This document shows positions 27,288-36,627 of a stretch of 64,000 bases of DNA, one piece after another. The translations under genes and the position numbers were made by a program. Source of the DNA: Alteromonas lipotrueiana (lineage in GTDB: Bacteria; Pseudomonadota; Gammaproteobacteria; Enterobacterales; Alteromonadaceae); NCBI RefSeq assembly GCF_019249245.1, contig NZ_JAESDK010000014.1, positions 1 to 64,000 of the forward strand, read 5' to 3'. Within the stretch, counting starts at the first letter, position 1, and each line of letters opens with the position of its first letter. The notes under the pieces were generated by a model that searched no databases, was not told the DNA's origin, and was given only the letters and a program-made list of their open reading frames with translations.

Positions 27288-27950
27288 ATGCTAACTGTAC
27301 ATCATCTGAATAATTCACGCTCGCAACGTATTTTATGGCTTTTAGAAGAGTTGGGTATTGAGTATCAACTTGAAAAATATCAGCGCGACCCACAAACCAG
27401 TCTGGCGCCAAAGTCGCTAAAAGCAATACATCCGTTAGGCCGCTCACCATTGCTGACCACCGAACATGGCACACTGGCTGAGTCAGGCGCGATAATCGAG
27501 TATTTAATTCAGACACACGGGCAGGGTAGTTTTGTGACCCCGAGCGAGCCACGCCAGTATCAGGAGTATTTATTCTGGCTGCATTTTGCAGAAGGCTCTT
27601 TGATGCCACCGCTGGTGGCAACGCTGGTGATGAATAAGGCCAAAGAAAAGTCGCCACGCTTATTATCGCCATTGGTACGTAAAATTACCGACGGTATTAT
27701 GGATGCCTACTACCGACCGAATCTTGAGCAAAGTGTGCGGTATGTTGAGTCGTATCTGGGGTCTAATGACTGGTTTTCCGGGGAGGCCCCCAGTGGCGCC
27801 GACATACAAATGATTTTTCCGTTAGAAGCCCTGATGGCCCGTGGCGCAGGCAACAAGTGTGCAGCTATCAGTGCCTACGTCAAGCGCATACACCAACGGC
27901 CGGCGTATCAGCGGGCATTAGAAAAAGGCGGTCCTTATGACTATGCCTGA
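27288..27950 (+). CDS. Glutathione S-transferase family protein
   Basis: 220 aa from the ATG at 27288; the open frame continues upstream to a TTG at 27246, but MLTVHHLNNSRSQRILWLLEEL is the expected beginning of a GST thioredoxin-like domain. Residues about 1-80 form that domain, with the cis-Pro region HPLGRSPLL and the glutathione-contacting ESGAI motif. Residues about 90-220 form the helical C-terminal domain. It probably conjugates or reduces with glutathione; the substrate is unknown. It is convergent with recQ, 10 bp away. Confidence 0.92.
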   Translation: MLTVHHLNNSRSQRILWLLEELGIEYQLEKYQRDPQTSLAPKSLKAIHPLGRSPLLTTEHGTLAESGAIIEYLIQTHGQGSFVTPSEPRQYQEYLFWLHFAEGSLMPPLVATLVMNKAKEKSPRLLSPLVRKITDGIMDAYYRPNLEQSVRYVESYLGSNDWFSGEAPSGADIQMIFPLEALMARGAGNKCAAISAYVKRIHQRPAYQRALEKGGPYDYA

Positions 27951-27960
27951 ATCGTGAGGG

Positions 27961-29844
27961 TTAGTAGTCGTTATTAACCGTGCTTTCTAAATAATCACGA
28001 ATCATATGCAAAAAGGTTTCACCGTAACGTTCCATTTTGGTTCGGCCTACCCCGCTGACATCTAACATGTCATTGCGGGTGGTGGGAGTACGGGCGGCCA
28101 TATCAGCCAGGGTGGCGTCTGAGAACACCACATAAGGAGGAACGCTGTGTTCCTGCGCCAGCGTTTTGCGTAAATGCTTTAATCGTTTAAACAAGGCTTT
28201 ATCGTACACCGCGGGAGTCTGACGCGGTTTTTTCTCTGCTTTGAATGTCAAACGGGGAACAGCAACACTCACCGGGACTTCGCCTTTTAACACCGGCCGA
28301 GCGGCTTCGGTAAGCCGTAACGCAGCGCCGGCGGTCAAATCAACACGCAATAAACCTTTGTGAATCAGCTGGTTTATCATGTTATGCCAATAGCTGTCCG
28401 ACTCATCTTTACCAATACCATAGGTGCTGATGTCCTGATGACCGGCTTCAAAAATACGCTTTAACTGTTTTCCCCGTAAAATATCAATAACATACTGGGT
28501 GCCAGCCTGCTGCTGAAGGCGTAAAATACACGACAGTATTTTTTGGCTAATCACCAGGCCATCAATAAGTTTAGGCGGGTCCAGACAAATATCACAGTTG
28601 CCACAGGGTTTGTCGCTAAACTCAGAAAAATAGTTTAGCAAGACCTGACGTCGACATGTCTGGGCTTCAGCAAAGGCTTCCATGGCGGCAAATTTTTGCA
28701 GTTCTACCTGGTTGCGCTCGGCTTTTTCGCCTTGTTCAATCCATTGTTTTACGCGGGCCACATCTTTTTCGTCAAATAGCAGCAAGGCCTCGGCTTCAAG
28801 TCCATCACGGCCGGCGCGCCCCGTTTCCTGATAATAGCTTTCGACCGAACGCGGTACATCGTGATGAACCACAAAGCGAACATTTGACTTGTTTATCCCC
28901 ATACCAAATGCCACAGTGGCAACCACAATGTCGGTCTGGTCGTTCAAAAAACGCCGCTGAACATGTTCTCGTTCGTCAGCGTCTAAACCCGCGTGGTAGG
29001 CGGCGCAGCTTACCCCGGTGCGGTGTAGTTTGGCATACAGGTCATCTACTTTTGCGCGGCTGTTACAATAAATAATGCCACTGTTGCCGTCTTGTTGTTT
29101 TACGTAGGCAGCGACCTGCTCAAAGCCTTTGTACTTAGACATAACCCGATAACGAATATTGGGCCGGTCGAAGCTGCCTTTAAACACAAATGGGTCCTGC
29201 AGACTTAATTGCAGCAAAATATCGGCCTGGGTGGCCGCATCGGCGGTAGCGGTAAGCCCCACCACGGGAATGTGGCTAAACTGAGATTTGAGTCTGCCCA
29301 GCATTCGGTAATCTAGTCGAAAATCGTGCCCCCAGTGGCTCACGCAGTGCGCCTCATCAATCGCAAAAAGCGCAATATCGATACGTTGTAGCAGGCTTTG
29401 AAAATAAGGTTGTAGCAAACGTTCGGGCGAAACATAAAGCAAATCGTATTCGCCTTGTAACAAAGACTGCTGAATCTGTTGCTGGGTTTCGGCGTTTAGT
29501 GATGAATTCAGGTAGGCGGCACTTACGCCTAATTCATGCAGTTGCTCAACCTGGTCCTGCATCAGTGAAATTAATGGAGAAACCACAATGCCCGTTCCCG
29601 GGCGCACCATAGCCGGAATTTGATAGCACAAAGATTTACCGCCGCCGGTAGGCAGCAACACTAATGTATCGCGCCCTTCAATAATGTGATTAATCACATC
29701 TTGCTGGCCGGTTCTGAATGTTGCATAGCCAAAGACCCGCTCTAAAACCTGTTGAGCGGTTTCCTGGTCTGTGTTGGTGCTGGCCTTTATGGCCGAAGAA
29801 GAAGCATCTGTAGTCATCGGCATGGATTTTACGCACTTTCGCAC
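27961..29844 (-). CDS. recQ: ATP-dependent DNA helicase RecQ
   Basis: 627 aa 3'-5' helicase of the RecF repair pathway. Walker A is LLPTGGGKSLCYQ and the DEAH box is FAIDEAHCVSHWGHDFR. The helicase C-terminal domain includes GRAGRDG. The zinc-binding RQC part has CRRQVLLNYFSE and CGNCDIC. A winged helix and a C-terminal HRDC domain (about 535-610) follow. The start is uncertain: GTG at 29844, or ATG at 29823 or 29817; none has a strong ribosome site. It is divergent from mgtE with 155 bp between. Confidence 0.96.
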   Translation of the reverse strand: MRKCVKSMPMTTDASSSAIKASTNTDQETAQQVLERVFGYATFRTGQQDVINHIIEGRDTLVLLPTGGGKSLCYQIPAMVRPGTGIVVSPLISLMQDQVEQLHELGVSAAYLNSSLNAETQQQIQQSLLQGEYDLLYVSPERLLQPYFQSLLQRIDIALFAIDEAHCVSHWGHDFRLDYRMLGRLKSQFSHIPVVGLTATADAATQADILLQLSLQDPFVFKGSFDRPNIRYRVMSKYKGFEQVAAYVKQQDGNSGIIYCNSRAKVDDLYAKLHRTGVSCAAYHAGLDADEREHVQRRFLNDQTDIVVATVAFGMGINKSNVRFVVHHDVPRSVESYYQETGRAGRDGLEAEALLLFDEKDVARVKQWIEQGEKAERNQVELQKFAAMEAFAEAQTCRRQVLLNYFSEFSDKPCGNCDICLDPPKLIDGLVISQKILSCILRLQQQAGTQYVIDILRGKQLKRIFEAGHQDISTYGIGKDESDSYWHNMINQLIHKGLLRVDLTAGAALRLTEAARPVLKGEVPVSVAVPRLTFKAEKKPRQTPAVYDKALFKRLKHLRKTLAQEHSVPPYVVFSDATLADMAARTPTTRNDMLDVSGVGRTKMERYGETFLHMIRDYLESTVNNDY

Positions 29845-29999
29845 TATGCTTCACGGTAAAATCGTACTTTTCTTTTTAATTAGTTTATAAGCTACTGTTA
29901 TTTTGCAAACTTATGTCAGATTAATGGCCTGATATGGCCACGGTTTTCGTATAATTGTCCTGCAGCATTCAAGACCCCGCGTAATAAAGGAGAGTAGTC

Positions 30000-31337
30000 A
30001 TGGCTGAACCGTTACCAGAGCTGATCCATGAAATTGTATCAGACACGCACCCCGAAGACTCAGCCACGGTGTTATCGGCCGTCGCCAGTCAGGATGACGT
30101 AGCGGTAGCAACGCTGCTAGAGTCGTTGCCCGTAGAGCACCGTATCAATTTATGGCAAGAGCTTCCGCGCGAACGTAAGCTCGACGTACTGGTTGAAATG
30201 CGTAGCGATCCGCGCGAAATTTTGATTGACGCCATGTCCGAAGATGCATGGATAGCGCTGTTTGCCGATATTGAAGCCGAAGACTTGCTTGAGTTGATGG
30301 ACTCATTGCCAAACCGCATTGTACATTTGGCTTATGCCGAATTAGATGCTCAGCAACAGCGCTTTTTTCGCGAAGCCACCCAGTTTGATGACGACCAGGT
30401 GGGACACTGGCTAACTCACGATCTGCTGGTTTTGCCCCTGAATGCGAAGGTACGTGATGGTCTTCGACTTATCCGACGCAATGTTCCGCGTCATTGTGAC
30501 ACTGTTTTTTTAATAAACCGATCGGGTCAGTTTTCGGCGGCGGTTAAAGTAACCCAGTTATTTGGCGCGCCGGAACATTTGCCTTTGGTGGAATTAATTG
30601 AAGAAAACATGAGTATTTTGAAAGGAACCGATGATGCGTCCAGCGCTTCTTTTCAGGTTCAGCGTTCAGGATTTGCCGCACTACCGGTGGTTGATGATAG
30701 TAATAAGCTGCTGGGACGTCTTGATATAACCTCTGCCAGTGAGCTGATTAATGAATCCTACGAACGCCAGGTGATGGCTACAGCGGGTATGGATGAAGAT
30801 GAGGATTTATTTTCTCCGGTCGCAAAAAGTGCCAGAAACCGGGCCCTTTGGCTGGGCATCAATTTATTAACTGCGTTTTTAGCTTCCTGGTTTATCGGGA
30901 TGTTCGAAGCCACCTTGCAGCAGGTTGTTGCCCTTGCCGTGCTAATGCCGGTGGTGGCCAGTATGGGCGGGATTGCAGGTAGCCAAACTCTGACGCTTAT
31001 TGTCAGAGGCCTGGCCTTAGGTCAGGTAAGCCCGGCTAACCGGCGCGCGCTTATGATAAAAGAACTAAAAGTGGGCGGCGTTAATGGCGTAATCTGGGCC
31101 CTGGTCATTGGGATTGTCGCGTACTTCTGGTTTACCGATGTAATGTTAGGTGTCGTGATATGCCTGGCTATTCTGTTCAATATTGTCGCGGCTGCGCTGG
31201 CGGGTGTGTTGTTGCCCATTGTGTTGGATAAACTAAAAATCGACCCGGCCTTGTCGGGGTCGGTTATTTTAACTACCGTCACTGACATCGTTGGGTTTGT
31301 TGCCTTTTTAGGGCTGGGTACGCTGTTTTTACTTTAA
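30000..31337 (+). CDS. mgtE: Magnesium transporter MgtE
   Basis: 445 aa. The N-terminal superhelical domain (about 5-125), a CBS pair (about 130-255) that senses magnesium, and five membrane helices (about 280-445) containing the pore signature AVLMPVVASMGGIAGSQT are in the canonical order. AAAGGAGAG precedes the ATG by 8 nt. It imports Mg2+ down its electrochemical gradient, gated by cytoplasmic Mg2+ through the CBS/N domains. No M-box could be recognised in the short leader. Confidence 0.96.
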   Translation: MAEPLPELIHEIVSDTHPEDSATVLSAVASQDDVAVATLLESLPVEHRINLWQELPRERKLDVLVEMRSDPREILIDAMSEDAWIALFADIEAEDLLELMDSLPNRIVHLAYAELDAQQQRFFREATQFDDDQVGHWLTHDLLVLPLNAKVRDGLRLIRRNVPRHCDTVFLINRSGQFSAAVKVTQLFGAPEHLPLVELIEENMSILKGTDDASSASFQVQRSGFAALPVVDDSNKLLGRLDITSASELINESYERQVMATAGMDEDEDLFSPVAKSARNRALWLGINLLTAFLASWFIGMFEATLQQVVALAVLMPVVASMGGIAGSQTLTLIVRGLALGQVSPANRRALMIKELKVGGVNGVIWALVIGIVAYFWFTDVMLGVVICLAILFNIVAAALAGVLLPIVLDKLKIDPALSGSVILTTVTDIVGFVAFLGLGTLFLL

Positions 31338-31349
31338 AAACTAACCGGT

Positions 31350-31389
31350 ATGCTGGCCTGTTAAACGGCCCCCGTGGGCCGGCCAGCGT
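31350..31389 (+). terminator. Nested hairpin after mgtE
   Basis: An outer stem, ATGCTGGCC / GGCCAGCGT, encloses an inner hairpin, GGCCC-CCGT-GGGCC. The tail ATTGTTCTTGTT is only moderately T-rich, so it is a possible terminator or attenuator before rarD. Confidence 0.45.
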
Positions 31390-31464
31390 ATTGTTCTTGT
31401 TAATTGTGGTTGTTGGTTGCAAAATAGCCTCGTTTTTTCCTCCAACCTACAGACACCCGACCTC

Positions 31465-32397
31465 ATGCAGACAGACGAACAGGCCCGCAATACACAAGTA
31501 GGCGTACTGTGCGCCATTGCGGCGTATACTATGTGGGGTGTGGCCCCTATCTATTTTAAACAGCTTCAGATTATCCCGGCAATGGAAGTGCTTATGCATC
31601 GGGTCGTCTGGTCGGTATTGATTTTAGTGATTCTTATCGGGGCGCTAAAACAGTGGAATAAAGTACGCCAGGCGCTTCGCTCTAAGCTTGTAATGCAGAC
31701 CTTGTTTATCGCCGGATTGTTGCTAGGCGCAAACTGGTTACTGTTTATATGGGCCATTAATAACGATCATATTTTAGATGCAAGCCTGGGGTATTACATT
31801 AATCCACTATTTAATGTGTTTCTTGGGCGCCTGTTTTTAGGTGAACGGTTACGCCCAATGCAGCAGTTCGCCGTGGGTCTGGCAGTTATCGGTGTGGCTA
31901 TTTTAATATTTTCTTATGGGCGCTTGCCCTGGATAGCATTAGTGCTGGCCTTTACCTTTGGCGTATACGGGCTGCTTCGAAAGCGGGTCGCTGTCGATAC
32001 TCTGCCAGGGCTGTTTATCGAAACGCTGATGTTGCTGCCGCTGGCATTAATTTACTGGATATTTTTGGCCTCTGAACATGCTGACTTAACGCAAAACAGT
32101 GCCAATCTGAATATACTATTAATTGCTGCAGGTATTGTTACCACCGCACCATTGTTGTGTTTCACTGCTGCCGCCCGACGTATTATGTATTCTACACTAG
32201 GCTTTTTTCAGTATATCGGACCATCACTGATGTTTATTTTAGCGGTGTTTTTGTACAACGAGCCGTTGGATTCTGCGCGCTTAACCACCTTCGGCTTTGT
32301 TTGGGTGGCCTTGCTGGTGTTTAGTGTAGACTCTTTAAAAGTGTATCGTGAACAGCGTCGGATCCGCCGTAACAAAACAACTCACATAACTGACTGA
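31465..32397 (+). CDS. rarD: RarD-type EamA-family transporter
   Basis: 310 aa from the ATG at 31465; the frame is open from a TTG at 31417, but MQTDEQARNTQVGVLCAIAAYTMWG aligns with the start of E. coli RarD. About ten membrane helices form two EamA-like halves. RarD is annotated for chloramphenicol sensitivity, but its substrate is not established. The ribosome site is weak. The last 16 bp overlap the convergent REC-REC-GGDEF gene. Confidence 0.9.
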   Translation: MQTDEQARNTQVGVLCAIAAYTMWGVAPIYFKQLQIIPAMEVLMHRVVWSVLILVILIGALKQWNKVRQALRSKLVMQTLFIAGLLLGANWLLFIWAINNDHILDASLGYYINPLFNVFLGRLFLGERLRPMQQFAVGLAVIGVAILIFSYGRLPWIALVLAFTFGVYGLLRKRVAVDTLPGLFIETLMLLPLALIYWIFLASEHADLTQNSANLNILLIAAGIVTTAPLLCFTAAARRIMYSTLGFFQYIGPSLMFILAVFLYNEPLDSARLTTFGFVWVALLVFSVDSLKVYREQRRIRRNKTTHITD

Positions 32398-33656
32398 AGC
32401 CGTTGTTGTACAGCCATTATATCGCTGGCAATACGGTTTCGGCCGCTATCTTTGGCCTGATATAATAAGTTATCTGCCTGGGTTACTGCCGCGTTCAGCC
32501 CGACGGGCATTGAAGTAAGCAGGCCAATACTGACCGATACATTGTAGGCTTTTTTTAACACGCGAAAAGTTTGTTTTTCTACATCACGACGAAAGGTATC
32601 TAGCCGCTTAAACGCCAGTTTAGGCGGGGTAGAGGGCAGAAAAACTGCAAATTCTTCACCGCCCAAACGCGCCACTACGGCATCGTCAAAATGATGTTTA
32701 AGCAACCCCGAAACCGTAGTTAACACCTCATCACCGGCATCGTGACCATAGGTGTCATTAATTTTTTTGAAAAAATCGAGGTCAAGCATAGCCAGGGCGT
32801 GACCATCAGCCTGATGACGCACCCGTGAAGTAAGTTTTTCGAAAAAGAAGCGGCGGTTGGCTAAGCCGGTTAAAAAATCGGTATTAGCCATGTTTGTTAA
32901 TGCCTCTACATGTTCGATAAGCTCGATGTTCTGGCTTATTCGACACAAAAACTCTTCATGGCAATAGGGCTTAAGTAAAAAGTCATTCGCGCCCGATTTA
33001 ATATAACGGGCAGAGTGCATGTCATTATTGCGTTCGCACACACTGATAATGGCTAACTGTTCTTTTGCGTAATCGGCGCGTAGGCTGGAAATTAACGCCG
33101 TGCTGTTTTGATCTTCTAATTCTGCACCGGTAATAACCACTTTAATATTGTGATTTTCTCTTAGAAGCTGGTGGGTTTGTTCAGCAGTAGCCGCTTCGTA
33201 CGTATTAAAGTTATGGCGCTTTAATAAAGACACCATATGGCGGGCAGAGCTACGATCCTGACCGGTTACAATAATGCCAATATTTTTATTGCGTTCAAGA
33301 CGGCCTAATAACCGGCTTAGGTAGTCATAAGTTTGGGCGTTTTCTTTCGGTATATAATCGACCACTTCGCGGCTCAACACATTACTGCGGGTTTTTGCGT
33401 CCATTCGGCCGGTAACCACAATGGTCGGCAAAATACTTTGTAAGCAAAAGTCGATAGCCTGACCACTTACTGCATCGGGTAAATTATAGTCAACAATGGC
33501 ACACAAAAAACTTTCAGGGATAGTATTGGCAAACAGATGACGGGCTTCGGTCAAAGACTGCGCAGACACAGGCTCAAGACCTGCTTGCTGTACCAGCTTG
33601 ACGATAATATTCATCGCCATTCTGCTATCTTCTATAATCAGCACTTTTGTTTGCAT
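32382..33656 (-). CDS. Response regulator with two REC domains and GGDEF output
   Basis: 424 aa. REC1 (about 1-120) is intact: Asp56 in IVDYNLPD and Lys104 in YIPKE. REC2 (about 125-245) has lost its phospho-acceptor: the position reads Gly177 (VITGAEL), though the conserved Lys of FLLKPY remains. The GGDEF domain (about 260-415) has ARLGGEEF and is probably an active diguanylate cyclase; the RxxD inhibitory site is not intact (HFDD). No sensor kinase is adjacent. This layout resembles PleD-type REC-REC-GGDEF proteins, in which the second receiver aids dimerisation. Confidence 0.92.
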   Translation of the reverse strand: MQTKVLIIEDSRMAMNIIVKLVQQAGLEPVSAQSLTEARHLFANTIPESFLCAIVDYNLPDAVSGQAIDFCLQSILPTIVVTGRMDAKTRSNVLSREVVDYIPKENAQTYDYLSRLLGRLERNKNIGIIVTGQDRSSARHMVSLLKRHNFNTYEAATAEQTHQLLRENHNIKVVITGAELEDQNSTALISSLRADYAKEQLAIISVCERNNDMHSARYIKSGANDFLLKPYCHEEFLCRISQNIELIEHVEALTNMANTDFLTGLANRRFFFEKLTSRVRHQADGHALAMLDLDFFKKINDTYGHDAGDEVLTTVSGLLKHHFDDAVVARLGGEEFAVFLPSTPPKLAFKRLDTFRRDVEKQTFRVLKKAYNVSVSIGLLTSMPVGLNAAVTQADNLLYQAKDSGRNRIASDIMAVQQRLQSVM

Positions 33657-33713
33657 GTGACATACCGCCCAACCCAGTTCGATAGCACAATTGTGCGGTA
33701 ACCAGAAGTTTCT

Positions 33714-35885
33714 TCAATTAGCCTTTAGTTTAGCATAGGCCAATACCAGCCACTTGGAGCCGAAATCATCAAAGTTTACCTGTACCCGGGAATGATCACC
33801 TGAACCTTCGTAATTTAAAACTACGCCAGCCCCAAACTTAGGATGCTCGACACGCTGACCTAACGCAAAGCCGCTATCTTCAAAGGCTTCGTGCGAAGCC
33901 ATACGACTAAACCGGTTATGTACCGGGCGGGATATCTGGCTTTTAAGACGTACCTCTTGCACAAACTCGGCTGGAATTTCGCGTATAAACCGAGAAGCCG
34001 TATGAAATTTGTCCTGACCGTATACCCGACGACTCTCGGCATAGGTAATAAACAATCTTTGCATAGCACGGGTCATACCTACATAACAAAGTCGGCGCTC
34101 TTCTTCCATTCGCCCTGGTTCATCGTTGGTCATCTGAGAAGGGAACATACCTTCTTCTACGCCGGCCAGAAAAACCAGGCCAAACTCCAAACCCTTGGCG
34201 CTATGAATAGTCATCATCTGCACGGCATCTTGCTCTGAGTCAGCCTGAGTATCGCCAGCTTCTAACGAGGCATGGGCCAGAAACGCCGATATAGGCGTCA
34301 TTTCTTCAGCTTCTTCCGGCACCACGAATTGTTTGCAAGCGGTTACTAACTCTTCAAGGTTTTCGATGCGGGCCTGGGCTTTTTCGCCACGTTCAGCCTG
34401 ATACATGGCATACAAACCTGACTGTTTGATAGCTTTGTCAGCTTGTTCCTCTAGAGGCAGGTCTGCTGTTGATTGTTCAAGATCGGTAACTAATGCAGTA
34501 AATGACTGCAGTGCTTTTGAGGCCCGACCGGTCATACTGCCTTCTTGCAATAGCATATTACTGGCTTGCCATAGTGAGCACTGATGCTCACGCGCTGTTT
34601 GACGCACCTGGGTAATGGTTTTTTCACCAATTCCCCGACTTGGCGTATTTACCACTCGCTCAAAGGCGGCATCGTCATGGGGATGATTTATCATGCGCAG
34701 ATAGCCCAGTGCATCACGAATTTCCTGGCGTTCGAAAAAGCGCAGGCCTCCATAAATGCGGTACGCAATACTTTCGTGTAGCAGGGCTTCTTCTAATACC
34801 CGCGACTGTGCGTTGTTTCGGTACAAAATAGCGGTATTGTTCAGGCTATAACCTTCGTCCAGCCATTTTTTTATTTGTGAAACAATAAAGCGAGCTTCAT
34901 CCAACTCGTTAAAGCCGGCGTAAACAGAGATAAGTTCGCCTTCTTCACCTTCGGTCCATAGGTCTTTACCTAAGCGACCTGAGTTGTTGTCTATTACCGC
35001 ATTAGCCGCGTTTAGTATGTTTGCTGTTGAGCGATAATTTTGCTCTAGCCTGATGGTAGAGGTGTCTTTAAAGTCTTTCAAAAAATTATGGATATTATCG
35101 ACATTGGCGCCGCGCCAGCCGTAAATAGACTGATCGTCATCGCCCACAATCATAATATTGTTAGTTTCGGCGCTACATAGCATGCGCAGCCAGGCGTATT
35201 GAATGTTGTTGGTATCTTGAAACTCATCTACCAATACTGCTTTAAAACGGCGTTGATAATGTGCCAGAACTTCAGGGTTCTTGGCCCATAACTCGTGGGC
35301 TCGCAGTAAAAGTTCAGCAAAGTCGACCAGCCCGGACCGATCACAGGCTTCCTGATAAGCGGTATAGATTTCCTGCATTTTTTGTGCGGTAGCATCGCCG
35401 TGAGTTTCAATATGCTGTGCCCGCAACCCTTCGTCTTTATTACCATTGATGTACCACTGAATTTGGCGCGGGGCCCAGTGTTTTTCGTCAAGGTTCATGG
35501 CTTTTAGAATACGTCGCACCAGTCGATACTGGTCGTCAGAGTCTAAAATCTGGAAGTTTTCAGGTAGCCCGGCTTCGGCATGATGAGCCCGTAATAAGCG
35601 ATGCGCTAAGCCGTGAAACGTACCAATCCACGTGCTGTTGAGGCCCCGGCCCATCAAGTGCTCAATACGACCGCGCATTTCACGCGCAGCCTTATTGGTA
35701 AAGGTCACCGCGAGAATAGAAAAAGGGGTAATGTTTTCAACTTCCATCAACCAGGCAATACGATGAACCAATACTCGGGTTTTTCCACTGCCAGCCCCCG
35801 CTAATACCAGCATGTTAGATAACGGAGCAGCCACGGCTTCACGTTGTTTGTCATTTAAGCTGTCGAGCAGTAAAGATACATCCAT
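33714..35885 (-). CDS. uvrD: DNA helicase II (UvrD)
   Basis: 723 aa superfamily I 3'-5' helicase acting in nucleotide excision and mismatch repair. Walker A is VLAGAGSGKTRVL, followed by the Q-motif region LNDKQREAV, the Walker B region VDEFQDTN, DDQSIYGWRG, EQNYRST and the C-terminal MTIHSAKGLEF and YVGMTRA motifs. The C-terminal Tudor-like tail (VEHPKFGAGVV) is present. The length matches E. coli (720). The upstream region contains a LexA-box candidate at 35952-35967, supporting SOS control. Confidence 0.97.
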   Translation of the reverse strand: MDVSLLLDSLNDKQREAVAAPLSNMLVLAGAGSGKTRVLVHRIAWLMEVENITPFSILAVTFTNKAAREMRGRIEHLMGRGLNSTWIGTFHGLAHRLLRAHHAEAGLPENFQILDSDDQYRLVRRILKAMNLDEKHWAPRQIQWYINGNKDEGLRAQHIETHGDATAQKMQEIYTAYQEACDRSGLVDFAELLLRAHELWAKNPEVLAHYQRRFKAVLVDEFQDTNNIQYAWLRMLCSAETNNIMIVGDDDQSIYGWRGANVDNIHNFLKDFKDTSTIRLEQNYRSTANILNAANAVIDNNSGRLGKDLWTEGEEGELISVYAGFNELDEARFIVSQIKKWLDEGYSLNNTAILYRNNAQSRVLEEALLHESIAYRIYGGLRFFERQEIRDALGYLRMINHPHDDAAFERVVNTPSRGIGEKTITQVRQTAREHQCSLWQASNMLLQEGSMTGRASKALQSFTALVTDLEQSTADLPLEEQADKAIKQSGLYAMYQAERGEKAQARIENLEELVTACKQFVVPEEAEEMTPISAFLAHASLEAGDTQADSEQDAVQMMTIHSAKGLEFGLVFLAGVEEGMFPSQMTNDEPGRMEEERRLCYVGMTRAMQRLFITYAESRRVYGQDKFHTASRFIREIPAEFVQEVRLKSQISRPVHNRFSRMASHEAFEDSGFALGQRVEHPKFGAGVVLNYEGSGDHSRVQVNFDDFGSKWLVLAYAKLKAN

Positions 35886-35951
35886 AAATAGTGGCTACCT
35901 GTATTCCAAATAATAAGGAAGTGAAAAGTTGCCATCAATTATGCCAGTGAA

Positions 35952-35967
35952 CTGGGTGTTTATACAG
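35952..35967 (-). promoter_or_regulatory. LexA (SOS) box candidate for uvrD
   Basis: CTGGGTGTTTATACAG fits CTG-N10-CAG and is nearly the same as the E. coli uvrD box (CTGGGTATATATACAG in this orientation). It lies 67 bp before the uvrD start, at promoter distance. Confidence 0.75.
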
Positions 35968-36059
35968 GATTGTGTGCGGGATTTTTTTGCGGTGTAACTT
36001 ACGGGGGTAGTGAGAAGAAAAGCTGAGCACCAGTGACGAATCACTGGTGCCAGAAAGTT

Positions 36060-36251
36060 CTATTTGAAGTAGTCGTCTACTTCACGCTCGGCTTCTTCGC
36101 GAGACTTACCATATTGCTGTTGCAGCTTTCCAACGAGTTCTTCACGGCGGCCGTCAATTTTATCAACGTCATCATCGGTCAGTTTACCCCATTTCTGCTG
36201 CACTTTGCCTTTCATCTCTTTCCAGTTGCCTTTTACTTTATCGTCGTTCAT
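36060..36251 (-). CDS. CsbD family stress-associated small protein (YjbJ-like)
   Basis: 63 aa from the ATG at 36251, where GGAGGA lies 4 nt upstream; a longer frame starting at 36338 has no similarity. The protein is highly charged, with the CsbD pattern DDKVKGNWKEMKGKVQQKWGKLTDDD followed by GKLQQQYGKSREEAEREVDDY. The family is abundant and stress-induced in many bacteria, and its molecular role is unknown. It stands alone between uvrD and cysE. Confidence 0.9.
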   Translation of the reverse strand: MNDDKVKGNWKEMKGKVQQKWGKLTDDDVDKIDGRREELVGKLQQQYGKSREEAEREVDDYFK

Positions 36252-36627
36252 ATCTTCCTCCATAAATGAGATTGGCTGTGACCGAATAATTCCAGTCTGC
36301 TTCAATAAATACAAAGCATAGGCTGTACCCAAAATCATATGAAGTATTTAAGTTTATGAAAAATAACATTTATTAGGTATTCAAGAAGGGCTAATTGGTA
36401 ATTAATAGCCTTAATGAATTTGTGAAGTTCTGCATGTTTTACACGGCGTTGCATAAAAAAGAAATTCTACATCCTTTCTAGCAGGTTTTTTGATCAAACC
36501 AGCCTGCTCATCGGTACCAACCATTCACTCTGATAATTTGTACCTTTGGTGGTCTATGGCTTGAAATTTATCAGGCTGAGGCTACAAAATGGCACCTTTT
36601 CGATACGCTATCTTTGGGAGCAAGGCT
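36252..36627. other. Non-coding gap between csbD and cysE
   Basis: About 375 bp, A+T-rich, holding the divergent upstream regions of csbD and cysE. Partly self-complementary sequence occurs at about 36480-36507 (AGCAGG...CCTGCT with an internal GGTTT...AAACC). No gene or clear promoter was recognised. Confidence 0.5.
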
